Source: Knoellia sp. p5-6-4
Lineage (GTDB): Bacteria > Actinomycetota > Actinomycetes > Actinomycetales > Dermatophilaceae
NCBI RefSeq assembly: GCF_029222705.1
Contig: NZ_JARGZF010000001.1
Location: 1,608,437 to 1,672,436 of the forward strand
DNA length: 64,000 nucleotides
Direction of reading: 5' to 3'
The translations under genes were made by a program, and so were the position numbers. Under the pieces are notes generated by a model. That model worked only from the letters and a program-made list of their open reading frames with translations. It searched no databases and had not been told where the DNA came from. Shown here in pieces: positions 33,637-42,708 of the stretch (its first letter is position 1; every line of letters starts with the position of its first letter).

Positions 33637-33888
33637 TCAGCGGTTCGGGTCGACGTCGACCTCGTCGACCCGCGAGCCGGTGGCCGGGTCGGTGTGGCTC
33701 ACGCGCCGAGCGGAGTAACCAGCGGTGTTGCGGCGGGTCACGACGAGGGACAGCAGGATGGCCAGCGCGCCCGCGGCCATGCAGATCCAGCCGATCATGC
33801 CGAGGTTGACGGCATCGACGGAGGCGTTGAGGGCGAAGGTCAGGATGGCGCCAACGACAATGAGGAAGATTCCAAGTCCGATGTACAT
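33637..33888 (-). CDS. DUF6458 family small membrane protein
   Basis: An 83-residue protein with two transmembrane helices (GLGIFLIVVGAILTFAL and MIGWICMAAGALAILLSLVV) and a short basic-acidic tail. This matches the actinobacterial DUF6458 family, function unknown. ATG 33888 has AGGAG 6 nt upstream. Single-gene unit with its own terminator. Confidence 0.8.
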   Translation of the reverse strand: MYIGLGIFLIVVGAILTFALNASVDAVNLGMIGWICMAAGALAILLSLVVTRRNTAGYSARRVSHTDPATGSRVDEVDVDPNR

Positions 33889-34127
33889 GCTCACTCCTGT
33901 GCTCGCGGGTCCGGTCGAACCCGTTTCGGCAAAGGTAGTGCGGGACGCCCCAAATGGCGCGGACAGCGCTTGTTCCGGCGTGGCTGTCAGTGGTGGCGTG
34001 GTGGCGCAGCGCAGTGGTCGACTTCTGACAGGGTGCGGTGGAACCGATGAGAAGCGTCCCCCTTGCGGGTCCACCCTCCAGAAGAGCGAACGCGTTCTCC
34101 GACAACCTCACACAGGACAGGACACCC

Positions 34128-34523
34128 ATGACCCGGCTGACGCCCTACCTCTCGTTCCCCGGCACGGCCCGACAGGCACTCACCTTCTACCAGGAGGTGT
34201 TCGGTGGCGAGCTCGTGCTCAACACCCTCGGCGACTTCGGACGTGAGGACGGCCCGGCCGACGCGATCGCGCACGGGATGCTGCAGGGTCCGGTGGAGCT
34301 GTTCGCCTCCGACGCTGCCGCAGGCGCGCCGAGTGTGCGCCTCGAAGGCGTGGTGTTCTCCCTGCTGGGCACCTCCGATCCGGCCACGCTCGAGACATGG
34401 TTCGCAGGCCTGAGCGACGGCGGCGTCGACATCGATCCCCTGCAGCGCAGGCCGTGGGGCGACCACGACGGGCAGGTCACGGACCGGTTCGGCGTCCGGT
34501 GGCTCATCGGATACCAGGGCTGA
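34128..34523 (+). CDS. VOC family protein (PhnB-like)
   Basis: A 131-residue glyoxalase-fold protein of the PhnB/3-demethylubiquinone-like subgroup: LTPYLSFPGTARQALTFYQEVFGG start, ADAIAHGMLQGPVELFASD middle, and the C-terminal RPWGDHDGQVTDRFGVRWL. Function unknown. ATG 34128 lies behind AGGACAGGACACCC. Single gene. Confidence 0.85.
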   Translation: MTRLTPYLSFPGTARQALTFYQEVFGGELVLNTLGDFGREDGPADAIAHGMLQGPVELFASDAAAGAPSVRLEGVVFSLLGTSDPATLETWFAGLSDGGVDIDPLQRRPWGDHDGQVTDRFGVRWLIGYQG

Positions 34524-34679
34524 CCCACGCCAGCAGCTGACGCGCCGGTTCTGACAGCTCGGCCCCAGTGGCCCGTTGTGCACAGGCACCAGGCAGGCCG
34601 TCACGCCGTCCACAGGCGGCGGTGGGCGGCTTGACCTGCCGGTGCGAATGTGTCGCGGATTCCGTTGCGTGCCAATGGG

Positions 34680-35095
34680 TTCCATCACCCATCTCGCCCC
34701 GGAGACGGTGCGCCGGTTGTGCTGCGACGGGGTCCATCATCCCGATCGTGCTGGGCTCCAACGGGGAGGTGCTGGACCAGGGCCGCGAGGAGCGGTACTT
34801 CACGGACGCGCAGACCAAGCGGATGTGGCTGCGCGACGGGGGCTGCACCTACCCCGGTTGCTCAGCGCCGCCGCAGTGGACCGACGGACATCATCTGGTC
34901 CACTGGGCAGACTTCGGCGTCTCGAACCTGGAGAACGGGGCCCTGCTCTGCGGGCGGCACCACAACACCGTGCACGGCAGGCGCCTGGCCGGGCGGGTCG
35001 TCAAGGATGCGCCCGGGGAACGGGTCGAGTGGGACCTCACCCCGGGTTCCTACGACGAGCTGCTCGCCCGTCGGGCCGCGCAGGAGCCAGCCTGA
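34680..35095 (+). pseudogene. HNH endonuclease of the 13E12/DUF222 family, N-terminally truncated and frameshifted
   Basis: The C-terminal HNH part is intact from about 34735 (GSIIPIVLGSNGEVLDQG, CTYPGCSAPPQWTDGHHLVHWADFG, NGALLCGRHHNTVHG). Just upstream a second frame reads LAPETVRRLCCDG, which normally continues directly into IIPIVLGS, so one frameshift lies near 34725. The large DUF222 domain that should precede it is absent. These genes are multicopy in actinobacteria and often decay. Confidence 0.75.
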
Positions 35096-35193
35096 CCCCG
35101 CCCCACACCCCGCCGACGCCGGCGGGGCCATCCCCATGCTCGATGCCGAACGCAGGACGCCCGAGCGCGGGACGTCCGGCCGAGATCGTGACG

Positions 35194-35379
35194 TCAGCGG
35201 CGGTACTCGTCGCTCTGGGGAGGCAGCCGGTGCGCCTCGGCCGGCCGGGGGGAGTCGGTGAGCCGGTCGTAGCCCTCGCTGTCGCCCGGCGTCCGGCGCC
35301 GACGGTCGACGAAGACCGCGATCGCCACGACCACCCCGACACCGGCCAGGATCGGCAGGATCACCTCGAGAATCCCCAT
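35194..35379 (-). CDS. small single-pass membrane protein
   Basis: A 61-residue protein: one N-terminal transmembrane helix (ILEVILPILAGVGVVVAIAVFV), a basic stop-transfer DRRRR and an acidic, Pro-rich tail ending in DEYRR. No family recognised. ATG 35379 is preceded by GAGAGGGTGTGGTG. It lies between the HNH remnant and the thioredoxin-NHL gene. Confidence 0.6.
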   Translation of the reverse strand: MGILEVILPILAGVGVVVAIAVFVDRRRRTPGDSEGYDRLTDSPRPAEAHRLPPQSDEYRR

Positions 35380-35474
35380 CACCACACCCTCTCGCCCGGC
35401 CTCCGTGCGGTGGCCTCTGGCCAGAGCGTATGCCGTCCGGTCACCCCACGGGGACTCCCGGAGCAGACGACTTC

Positions 35475-37346
35475 TCAGAGTCCGCGGAGGTCGAGGCTGA
35501 GCTCCGCGGGCGCGCCGTCGACGAGCACGACGGGGATGCCCCAGTCCTGCTGGTAGAGGTGGCAGGCGGCGTGCTCGGGCACCTCGCCGGTCTCGGGGTC
35601 GCCGTCGCACGCTGCTGCCTGCACCGACACGTGGAGCACACCGTCGCCGACCGACGGGTCGAGCACCAGCTCGCGGGTGAGTCCCTCGGCACTCCCGTCG
35701 CCCTCGGCGAGGAGGGCCGCGGGTGTCGCTGACACGACCAGGCGGGTCGGGTCACCCCAGCGGTGGTCGAGCTTCTGGCCGGTCGGGGGCGTGAAGTTCA
35801 CGCGCAGGCTGACGGCACCGGCCGCGACCTCCTGACGCGGGCGCTGGGTCTGCCGGGCGAGGCCGTCGACGCGCTGGGCCTTCTCCGGCAACGGAACTCG
35901 CACGAGGTGGTGGGCAGCCGACTCCACGACAACCAGCCGCGTCCCACCCTCGTCGGTCTCCACGACGGCGTCGCTCGGCTCGCGCAGACCCGTGGCCAGG
36001 GTCGAGACCTCACCGGCGACCGGGTCGAACCGGCGGATGGCGCCGTTGTAGGTGTCGCTCACGGCGACCGAGCCGTCGGGCAGCACGGTCACGCCCAGGG
36101 GGTGCTGCATGAGTGCCTGCTCGGCCGCACCGTCCCGGTGGCCGAAGTCGAAGAGGCCCCGCCCGACATGGGTCTGCACGAAGAAGCCCTCGTCGGTGAG
36201 GTCGAGCGAGCGCAGGGCCGACGTCTCGGAGTCAGCCACCCACAGGCGTCGGCCGTCGGCGGAGACCGCGAGCCCGGACGGCTGGGCGAACCACGCCTCG
36301 TCGGCCGCGCCGTCGCGGATGCCCTCCGAGGAGGTGCCGCCGAGGACGGCGACGGTGTTGTCGGCGGGGTCGGCCGCCAGGTGGAGCGCCCACAGCTGGT
36401 GGGTGCCGGCCATCGCGACGACGACGCGGTCGATGAACCACGCGACGTCCCACGGCGTCGACAGCTCCTGCTTCAGCGCCGGCCCGCTGCCCGACCGCTC
36501 GCGCAGCTGGCTACCGGTGCCGGCGAGCACGGTGAAGAAGCCGTCGGCGAGCCGGAGCCCCTTGACCTGGTGGTTTACCGAGTCGGCGACCACCACGTCG
36601 TAGCCGACGCGCGCGGCGGTCTCGGCCGGGAGGGCGAGCACGCCCTGCGGCTCGTTGAGCACCCCGGGCCCGCCGTACCGAGCGCGCTCGGTGACGAGGT
36701 CGGCCTCGAGGTGGACGACCTCGTGGTGGGTCGTGTCCGAGACCAGGAACGAGCCGTCCGGCAGGGCGGCGGCCTTGCCCGGGAAGCGGAGCGCTGTCTC
36801 GGGGGGCGGCGGCGCGGCGTACGGCGAGTCGCCCTGTCGCAGGGTGCCCTTCGCGGTGTGCTCGGCGATCAGCTCCTCGATGAGCACCGAGAGCCCGTGC
36901 GCGTGGCCCTCGCCCGACATCGACGCGACGATGTAGCCCTCGGGGTCGATGACCACCAGCGTCGGCCACGCCCGGGCGCTGTATGCCTGCCACGTCGCGA
37001 GCTCGGGGTCGTCGAGCACGGGGTGGTGCACGGCATACCGCTCCACGGCAGCGGCCAGGGCGTCGGCGTCGGCCTCGTGCTCGAACTTCGGTGAGTGGAC
37101 GCCGATGAGCACGAGCGAGTCGGCGTACTTCTCCTCCAGCGGCCGCAGCTCGTCGAGCACGTGGAGGCAGTTGACGCAGCAGAAGGTCCAGAAGTCGAGC
37201 ACCACGATGCGGCCACGCAGCTCCTCGAGGGAGAGCGCACGGCCCCCGGTGTTGAGCCACCCCCGGCCGGTCAGCTCGGGGGCGCGCAGGCGGGAGACGG
37301 AGCGGGGCGAGGCGGTCACGAGGGTGCCAACACGGCTTGGTCCCAT
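35475..37346 (-). CDS. thioredoxin-like protein with NHL repeats (NHLRC2-like)
   Basis: A 623-residue protein: a TlpA/thioredoxin-like domain (about 20-175) with the redox motif FCCVNC (CxxC = Cys57-Val-Asn-Cys60), an NHL-type beta-propeller (about 190-480; repeats such as GVLALPAETAARVGYDVVVADS and GLAVSADGRRLWVADSETSAL), and a C-terminal beta domain. Animal NHLRC2 has the same order. No signal peptide, so cytoplasmic. The start ATG 37346 follows GGGAAG. Its redox partner is unknown. Confidence 0.87.
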   Translation of the reverse strand: MGPSRVGTLVTASPRSVSRLRAPELTGRGWLNTGGRALSLEELRGRIVVLDFWTFCCVNCLHVLDELRPLEEKYADSLVLIGVHSPKFEHEADADALAAAVERYAVHHPVLDDPELATWQAYSARAWPTLVVIDPEGYIVASMSGEGHAHGLSVLIEELIAEHTAKGTLRQGDSPYAAPPPPETALRFPGKAAALPDGSFLVSDTTHHEVVHLEADLVTERARYGGPGVLNEPQGVLALPAETAARVGYDVVVADSVNHQVKGLRLADGFFTVLAGTGSQLRERSGSGPALKQELSTPWDVAWFIDRVVVAMAGTHQLWALHLAADPADNTVAVLGGTSSEGIRDGAADEAWFAQPSGLAVSADGRRLWVADSETSALRSLDLTDEGFFVQTHVGRGLFDFGHRDGAAEQALMQHPLGVTVLPDGSVAVSDTYNGAIRRFDPVAGEVSTLATGLREPSDAVVETDEGGTRLVVVESAAHHLVRVPLPEKAQRVDGLARQTQRPRQEVAAGAVSLRVNFTPPTGQKLDHRWGDPTRLVVSATPAALLAEGDGSAEGLTRELVLDPSVGDGVLHVSVQAAACDGDPETGEVPEHAACHLYQQDWGIPVVLVDGAPAELSLDLRGL

Positions 37347-37387
37347 GCTCTTCCCGTCAAGGCGGTTCTGGTCCCCGGCGGCCGGGC

Positions 37388-38395
37388 TCAGCCCGACTGC
37401 GTGCCGCGCAGCTTCTCGAGCCGGGTGCGCAGCGCGGCCTCGCGGTGGGCGTTGCCGTGCAGGGCGAGGTACCGGCTGCCGAAGACTGCCAGCAGGGCGT
37501 CGTCGAGCCGGCGGACGGCGCCGGCCGGGTAGCGGTAGGCCATCCGCGCGTTGATCCCCGGGGTGTCGATCGAGGACAGCAGCCCCTCGAGCTCCTCGAG
37601 CGAGGTGATGCCGAGCTCGAGCAGCAGCCCGGAGATCCACGCGTAGTGGTCGGTGCGCGACCAGCCGGCGTCCTGGAACTCGCCGGAGAGGAACGTCGCG
37701 AGGTCGGAGGCGCTGATGCGGGGGTCGTCGGCGTCGGCCACGAGCCGCTGGTGGCCCATGGTCGCCTGCAGCCGGTCGCGGATGGCGGAGAACTCGCGGT
37801 CGGCGAGCTCGAGGAGCCCGGCGGCGAGCGTGAAACGGCGGTCGAGGTCGGGCACGTGCTCCTCGGGGATCGTGCCCTTGTAGCGCACGTCGTGCTCGAA
37901 CTCGGCCCAGGCGTGCTGGAGAATCGTGCGCACCTGCACCGACGCGCTGCGCCCGCGCAGGGTCTCGTATGCCGGGGGCACCCCCTTCACGGGGTCCACC
38001 GCCACGAGCAGGTGCCGGCTCGCGTAGCCGAAGCGGCCCTGCTGGGCGGTCTCCTGGCCCATGTCGCGGTCGTCGAGCACGCTGAACTGCTCGGCGAGCA
38101 GAGCGGCGACGGCCGTGACGTCCTCGTGCAGGTAGGTGACGACCCGGACGCCGATCTGGTCGGTGATCTGGGTGAGCGGGTCGCTGTAGGCCGGCAAGCC
38201 CTCGACCATGCGTTCGGCCTTGCCGGCGAAGGACGCGACGCTCTTGGCCCGGCCCGTCACGCTGACGTAGTTGATGCCCGCGTCGTCGAGCAGGGCCGTC
38301 ACCAGGGTCACGAAATGGTCGGCGGCCACCCGCAGCTCCGGCTGCATCGCGGCATACCGCTGCACGGCCTCGGCCCGCTCCTGTTCGACACCCAC
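37388..38395 (-). CDS. RelA/SpoT-type nucleotidyltransferase (small alarmone synthetase-like)
   Basis: A 335-residue protein with a synthetase-only RelA/SpoT domain: VSVTGRAKSVASFAGKAERM, DPLTQITDQIGVRVVTY (Asp for metal binding), GYASRHLLV and VQVRTILQHAWAEFEHDVRYKG. It lacks the HD hydrolase domain, so it would only make (p)ppGpp or related nucleotides. The C-terminal 120 residues are helical. GTG 38395 has TAGCCT 8 nt upstream (leaderless). Confidence 0.87.
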   Translation of the reverse strand: MGVEQERAEAVQRYAAMQPELRVAADHFVTLVTALLDDAGINYVSVTGRAKSVASFAGKAERMVEGLPAYSDPLTQITDQIGVRVVTYLHEDVTAVAALLAEQFSVLDDRDMGQETAQQGRFGYASRHLLVAVDPVKGVPPAYETLRGRSASVQVRTILQHAWAEFEHDVRYKGTIPEEHVPDLDRRFTLAAGLLELADREFSAIRDRLQATMGHQRLVADADDPRISASDLATFLSGEFQDAGWSRTDHYAWISGLLLELGITSLEELEGLLSSIDTPGINARMAYRYPAGAVRRLDDALLAVFGSRYLALHGNAHREAALRTRLEKLRGTQSG

Positions 38396-38403
38396 GGGAC
38401 GAC

Positions 38404-38409
38404 AGGCTA
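38404..38409 (-). promoter_or_regulatory. leaderless promoter -10 box of the RelA/SpoT gene
   Basis: TAGCCT 8 nt before GTG 38395, no Shine-Dalgarno sequence. Confidence 0.5.
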
Positions 38410-38457
38410 GGCCCCCGACGGTGGTGGAGCCGGACGCACAGCCGGAGCCGGGGCTGC

Positions 38458-39804
38458 TCAGCCTGCCGCCGGCGTCCCCTGCCACGGCGTGACGTCCACG
38501 CGCGCACCCTCGATGACGTCGACGAGGTGGCCCGGGTCGACGAGGTCGAGGCGGGCCTCGCCACCGTCCTGCAGCGAGAGCACCGCCGTCTGCGGTGTCC
38601 ACTGGTCGGCCATCTGCCGGTAGCCCTTCCACCACCACCCCAGACTGGCCTCTCCACCAGGCGGCACGGCAACTCGTCGAGGCGACAGCGGCTGGCCCGA
38701 GGCTCCACGAGCCGGGTGGCCCACGTCGAGCCGCAGGTCGTCTCCGCCCTGGAGGAGCCGCAGGTCGGGCCACCCCTCGAGCCAGCACGCCGAGGCGGCG
38801 CGGTTGGTGGCCACGAGCGCGACGGCGGAGGTGCCCATCGCGGAGTCCCAACCCGTGGCCGACAGGGTGAGGTCGGTTGCGGCGCAGGGCCGCCTCGCGG
38901 TGACGGGCACCTCAGGCGGCGTCGTGGTGGGCGGCGGAACGGTCGTCGGCTGGGGTGAGGGCGTCGGAGGGCTCGGTCGTGCCGTCGGCGCGTCGGCGGG
39001 CAGGTCGGGGCGCAGCTCGGAACCGATGGCGCGCAGGGAGTCGCGGGCGGAGTCGGAGGAGCCGCCCAGGATCAGGCAGCCGACGGCCGCGACTCCCGCC
39101 CCGGCGACGGCGAGCGCCTGCCCGTGGGACCTCCTCGAGCGCGCCACGGTCACGGTGAGGGCCACCGCGGCCAGAGGACCGAGCACAACGAGGAACCACG
39201 CCCACAGGTGGCCGACGACACCGAGCCAGACCCAGACCGCTGCAGTTCCGCCGACCACAGCCATCAGGGCTGCAGCAACACTGGTCAGCCATGCCGTCAG
39301 CGGAGCGGTACCGGGCACGGCGCGGCGGTGCAGCCGGTCGAGCGACCAGGCCAGACCGGTGAGGGTCACGGCGACGGCGGCCAGCAGCAGCGCGGTGCCG
39401 GCGAACAGCGCCAGCACCAGGATGACCGTCAGGAAGACGAGCCACCCCGTGGCGGTCGCGGCCGCTGACGCGGTGTGCCGGCCCCGCGAGAGGGCCGGCA
39501 CCCGAGCCTGCCGCGCGCCCGGCGTGACCGGGCCCGGCGTGACCCGGCCCGGCGTGAACGGGCCGGACGCCAGCGCTCGGCGCACCATCGACGCGAGCGC
39601 ACCGGCCAGGAGGAGACCCCAGCAGAGGAGATACCAGGTGAAGAGGCTCCGCTGGGCCGTCGCCGTGGCGCGTGCGTCACAGAGGCCCTCGCGGCTGCAC
39701 GGGCCGTCGCCGAAGACGGTGACGTACCGGCCGTACTTCCAGCCGACCACCACCAGGCCGGCCAGCCCGACCAGCACGGCCGCCCGGATCGCCCAACGCA
39801 CCAC
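38458..39804 (-). CDS. membrane protein with C-terminal DUF4232 domain
   Basis: A 448-residue protein: about six transmembrane helices (residues 8-250), a Pro/Thr-rich external linker (about 275-310) and a C-terminal DUF4232 domain (CAATDLTLSATGWDSAMGT, ACWLEGWPDLRLL) that should lie outside the membrane. Function unknown. The first cytoplasmic loop contains FTPGRVTPGPVTPGA, encoded by a 15-bp tandem repeat. GTG 39804 follows GAGGGTTCT; GTG 39834 is an alternative. Confidence 0.7.
   Translation of the reverse strand: MVRWAIRAAVLVGLAGLVVVGWKYGRYVTVFGDGPCSREGLCDARATATAQRSLFTWYLLCWGLLLAGALASMVRRALASGPFTPGRVTPGPVTPGARQARVPALSRGRHTASAAATATGWLVFLTVILVLALFAGTALLLAAVAVTLTGLAWSLDRLHRRAVPGTAPLTAWLTSVAAALMAVVGGTAAVWVWLGVVGHLWAWFLVVLGPLAAVALTVTVARSRRSHGQALAVAGAGVAAVGCLILGGSSDSARDSLRAIGSELRPDLPADAPTARPSPPTPSPQPTTVPPPTTTPPEVPVTARRPCAATDLTLSATGWDSAMGTSAVALVATNRAASACWLEGWPDLRLLQGGDDLRLDVGHPARGASGQPLSPRRVAVPPGGEASLGWWWKGYRQMADQWTPQTAVLSLQDGGEARLDLVDPGHLVDVIEGARVDVTPWQGTPAAG
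39520..39564. repeat. three tandem 15-bp units
   Basis: Units CGGCGTGACCGGGCC, CGGCGTGACCCGGCC and CGGCGTGAACGGGCC differ by one or two bases and encode five-residue TPG(x)V repeats in the DUF4232 protein. Confidence 0.6.
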
Positions 39805-39862
39805 AGAACCCTCGGCCCCCTGCTGACCCCCCACCCGGCCACCCCAGGCGGCCCGGGCCCCC

Positions 39863-40663
39863 TCAGAGGCGGCGGTCGGCCAGCACGGGGAACGTCGCGC
39901 GGTAGTCCGCCACGACGGAGGGGTCGACGTCGACGCTGAGCACCTGCTCATCCGAGCCGGCCATGGCGAGGGCCTCGCCCGTGGGGAGGATGATCTGGGA
40001 GTGGCCGCCCATCTCGGTGCCGGAGTGGGTGCCGGCCGTGTTGCACGCAATGACGACGCACTGGTCCTCGATGGCGCGAGCGTGGGCCAGCAAGGTCCAG
40101 TGCCGCACCCGCGCGGCGGGCCACGCTGCGGGGATGACGAACGCCGTGGCGCCGGCGTCGAGCTGGCGCCGGTAGAGCTCGGGGAAGCGCAGGTCGTAGC
40201 AGGTGGACAGCCCCGCCCGGCCCTGGCCGCCGGGGAGGTCGACCAGCACGATGTCCTCGCCGGCGTCCATGAGCCTGGGCTCCCCGGACCCGAACCCGAA
40301 CCGGTGGATCTTGCGGTAGGTCGCCACCAGCTCACCTTGTGGTGAGAAGACCAGCGAGGTGTTCCACAGCCCGCGGCCCTCGGGGCCCTTCTCGCCCGTG
40401 GCCGGCCGCTCGACGATCGACCCCGCGTGCAGCATCACCCCGGCGTCGCGGGCCGCGGCCGCCATCGCCTGGGCGATGGGCCCGTCGACGGACTCGGCCC
40501 GCTCGTCCCACTCGCGGTAGGCGAAGCCACCCGGCGCCCAGAGCTCCGGCAGCACGACGAGGTCGTGGCCGCGCTGCTCGCGCACGAGGGCGGCCACCCG
40601 TTCGACACGCTCCGCGACCGGCTCGATGTCGCCGTAGGCGACCTGGATGACGGCGACCCTCAT
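39863..40663 (-). CDS. carbon-nitrogen hydrolase (nitrilase superfamily)
   Basis: A 266-residue enzyme with the complete triad Glu40 (VVLPELWAPGG), Lys118 (TYRKIHRFGF) and Cys155 (GLSTCYDLRFPELYR). The sequence is closest in pattern to omega-amidase/YafV or deaminated-glutathione amidase types. Its ATG (40663) overlaps the stop of the CopD-CtaG gene by 4 nt, so it is translationally coupled to it. Exact substrate uncertain. Confidence 0.85.
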   Translation of the reverse strand: MRVAVIQVAYGDIEPVAERVERVAALVREQRGHDLVVLPELWAPGGFAYREWDERAESVDGPIAQAMAAAARDAGVMLHAGSIVERPATGEKGPEGRGLWNTSLVFSPQGELVATYRKIHRFGFGSGEPRLMDAGEDIVLVDLPGGQGRAGLSTCYDLRFPELYRRQLDAGATAFVIPAAWPAARVRHWTLLAHARAIEDQCVVIACNTAGTHSGTEMGGHSQIILPTGEALAMAGSDEQVLSVDVDPSVVADYRATFPVLADRRL

Positions 40664-42681
40664 GGCTTCTCCCTCGTCTTCTCGCGCGCCCCCTGCGAGG
40701 TGCGGCGGTGGCGCTCGGCCAGCTGGGCCAATTGTGCGTTGTAGGCCGCCAGCTCGGCATCACCGTCACGGTCGGCCTGCCGGTCACGGCGCCTGGCCTC
40801 GGCCCGGTCGGTGCGCACCCAGGCGGCGGCCACCATGAGCGCCAGGACCAGCGTCGGGGCCTCGCCCACGCCCCAGGCGATGGCGCCGGCCTGCTGCTGG
40901 TCGGCGAGGGGGTCGGGCCCCCAGGGCAGGTCGAGCCGTGGGAAGAATTCGGCGGCCAGCAGCTCGGTACCGCCCGTCATGACCACGCCGAAGAACGCGT
41001 GGAAGGCCATGGTGGCGAAGAGGATGACGATGAGGAGCAGCGGTGACCACCGCCGGGGCCCGGGGTCGATGCCCACGAGCACCCAGACGAACAGGTAACC
41101 GGAGAGCAGGAAGTGCACCATCATCGCGACGTGCCCGGTGTGCGTGCGCAGCGCGAGCTCGAAGAGCGGTGAGTAGTAGAAGATCGCCAGGCTGAAGAAG
41201 AAGAGCGCCGCCGCCACGACCGGGTTGGCCAGCAGCCCGAGGTAGCGCGAGTGCACCAGCTGGAGGATGACCTCGCGCGGACCCCAGGTCTTGTCGGGCC
41301 GCGAGGGCAGCGCCCGCAGCGCGAGGGTGATCGGCGCCGCCGGCACGAGCAGCAGCGGCACGATCATCGCGACGACCATGTGCATGACCATGTGGGCCGA
41401 GAACAGCACCCGCCCGTAGACGCCCGGGCCGCCGGAGGTGGCGAAGACGAAGAAGGCCCAGCCGAGCACCCACAGCACGACCCGGTGGACCGGCCAGGAG
41501 TCTCCTCGGCGGCGCAGCCTCAGCCAGCCGGCCACGTAGAAACCGGACATGACCAGCGCGAGGGTCAGCCAGAGCCAGTCGACCCGCCAGGTGGAGAACC
41601 AGGCTGTTGCCGTCAGCGGACCGGGCGCCGGGTAGCCGGTCAGGACCTCGGCGGGGGTGGGGTCGGCGACCGGGGTGTCCGGCACCGGCGGGGCCGTGCG
41701 GGACAGCGCGACGGCCACCCCCACCGCGACGCCCATGACCACGAGCTCACCGAAGACCAGCCGGAGGAAGGCCGCACCATCGGTGGCCTCGGCGCGCAGG
41801 CGGCGCGCCATCGCGCGGCGCTGGCGCCACCCGGCATACCCGAGGGCGGCCAGGGCTGCCACCTTGACGGCCACCAGCAGCCCGTAGGCGGAGGCCAGTC
41901 CGTCGAGGCCCCCCAGCCGCAGCCAGGCGCTCTGGACACCCGAGAGGGCCACGGCGACGAACGCCCCCAGGGCCAGCGTCGAGTAGCGCTGGACCGTGAC
42001 ACCGAGGTCGGAGCCGAGCTGGGGACGCATGACCGCGAGCGCCACCAGACCTCCCACCCAGACGGCGACGCCGACCAGGTGCAGGGCGAGCGCGTTGACC
42101 GCGACGTCGTGGTTGGCGGCGCCCGCCGCGTGTCCGGCGAGGGCCAGCGGCAGCAGCCCGAGCACGGCCGCCAGCGAGAGCCAGGCCATGGCGGCCCGCG
42201 AGGTGGCGACCGCCGCCCCGGCTGCCACCGCGGCGGCCACCGTGGCACTGACGACCGCCACCCGGGTCACCTCCAGGTCGAGCACGAAGGTGGTCAGCTG
42301 CGTGGCGTAGCCCTGGCCGAGGAGGGGGATGCCGGCCAGCGAGGCGAAGGTGAGGAGCACCCCGACCAGCCCCGCCAGGGCCCACACCGCTGCGCTCACC
42401 GCGGCCGCCCGCGTGGCGGTGACCCGCCGGTTGGTCTTCGTGGTCTCAGGGGCGAGGAACGCCGCCAGCAGCAGCAGGCCCACGGTGCTCGCCGCGGCCA
42501 CGTCGTGCACGACCCTGACCAGCAGCGTTCCCCAGCGCACGAACGCTCCCGGATCGCCGATGGGCGGGGCAGCGGCGGCGCCCCCGATGACGGCGGCGAC
42601 GAGCACGGCCGCCAGGCCGGCGCCGGCCAGCACCGCGGCGGGGACCCTCGACGGTGCGGGCATGCTGCTGCGGGAGGACAT
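40660..42681 (-). CDS. CopD-CtaG fusion: copper-resistance D domain plus cytochrome c oxidase assembly domain
   Basis: A 673-residue polytopic membrane protein. The N-terminal half (about 1-345) contains CopD helices (HDVAVNALALHLVGVAVWVGGLVAL is typical); the C-terminal half (about 380-640) is a CtaG/caa3 assembly domain with HMVMHMVVAMIVPLLLVP and AFHAFFGVVM. Together they probably handle copper for cytochrome oxidase. ATG 42681 is leaderless by sequence and shares a 27-bp divergent promoter with the next gene. Coupled to the nitrilase gene. Confidence 0.87.
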   Translation of the reverse strand: MSSRSSMPAPSRVPAAVLAGAGLAAVLVAAVIGGAAAAPPIGDPGAFVRWGTLLVRVVHDVAAASTVGLLLLAAFLAPETTKTNRRVTATRAAAVSAAVWALAGLVGVLLTFASLAGIPLLGQGYATQLTTFVLDLEVTRVAVVSATVAAAVAAGAAVATSRAAMAWLSLAAVLGLLPLALAGHAAGAANHDVAVNALALHLVGVAVWVGGLVALAVMRPQLGSDLGVTVQRYSTLALGAFVAVALSGVQSAWLRLGGLDGLASAYGLLVAVKVAALAALGYAGWRQRRAMARRLRAEATDGAAFLRLVFGELVVMGVAVGVAVALSRTAPPVPDTPVADPTPAEVLTGYPAPGPLTATAWFSTWRVDWLWLTLALVMSGFYVAGWLRLRRRGDSWPVHRVVLWVLGWAFFVFATSGGPGVYGRVLFSAHMVMHMVVAMIVPLLLVPAAPITLALRALPSRPDKTWGPREVILQLVHSRYLGLLANPVVAAALFFFSLAIFYYSPLFELALRTHTGHVAMMVHFLLSGYLFVWVLVGIDPGPRRWSPLLLIVILFATMAFHAFFGVVMTGGTELLAAEFFPRLDLPWGPDPLADQQQAGAIAWGVGEAPTLVLALMVAAAWVRTDRAEARRRDRQADRDGDAELAAYNAQLAQLAERHRRTSQGAREKTREKP

Positions 42682-42708
42682 GACCACCAGCCTAAGTAGG
42701 GTGGGGCC
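42682..42708. promoter_or_regulatory. 27-bp divergent leaderless promoter
   Basis: Two back-to-back -10 boxes: AGCCTA (42689-42694, TAGGCT for the minus-strand CopD-CtaG gene, 7 nt from its ATG) and TAGGGT (42697-42702, 6 nt from ATG 42709), with only 2 bp between them. The start codons are 27 bp apart. Confidence 0.6.
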
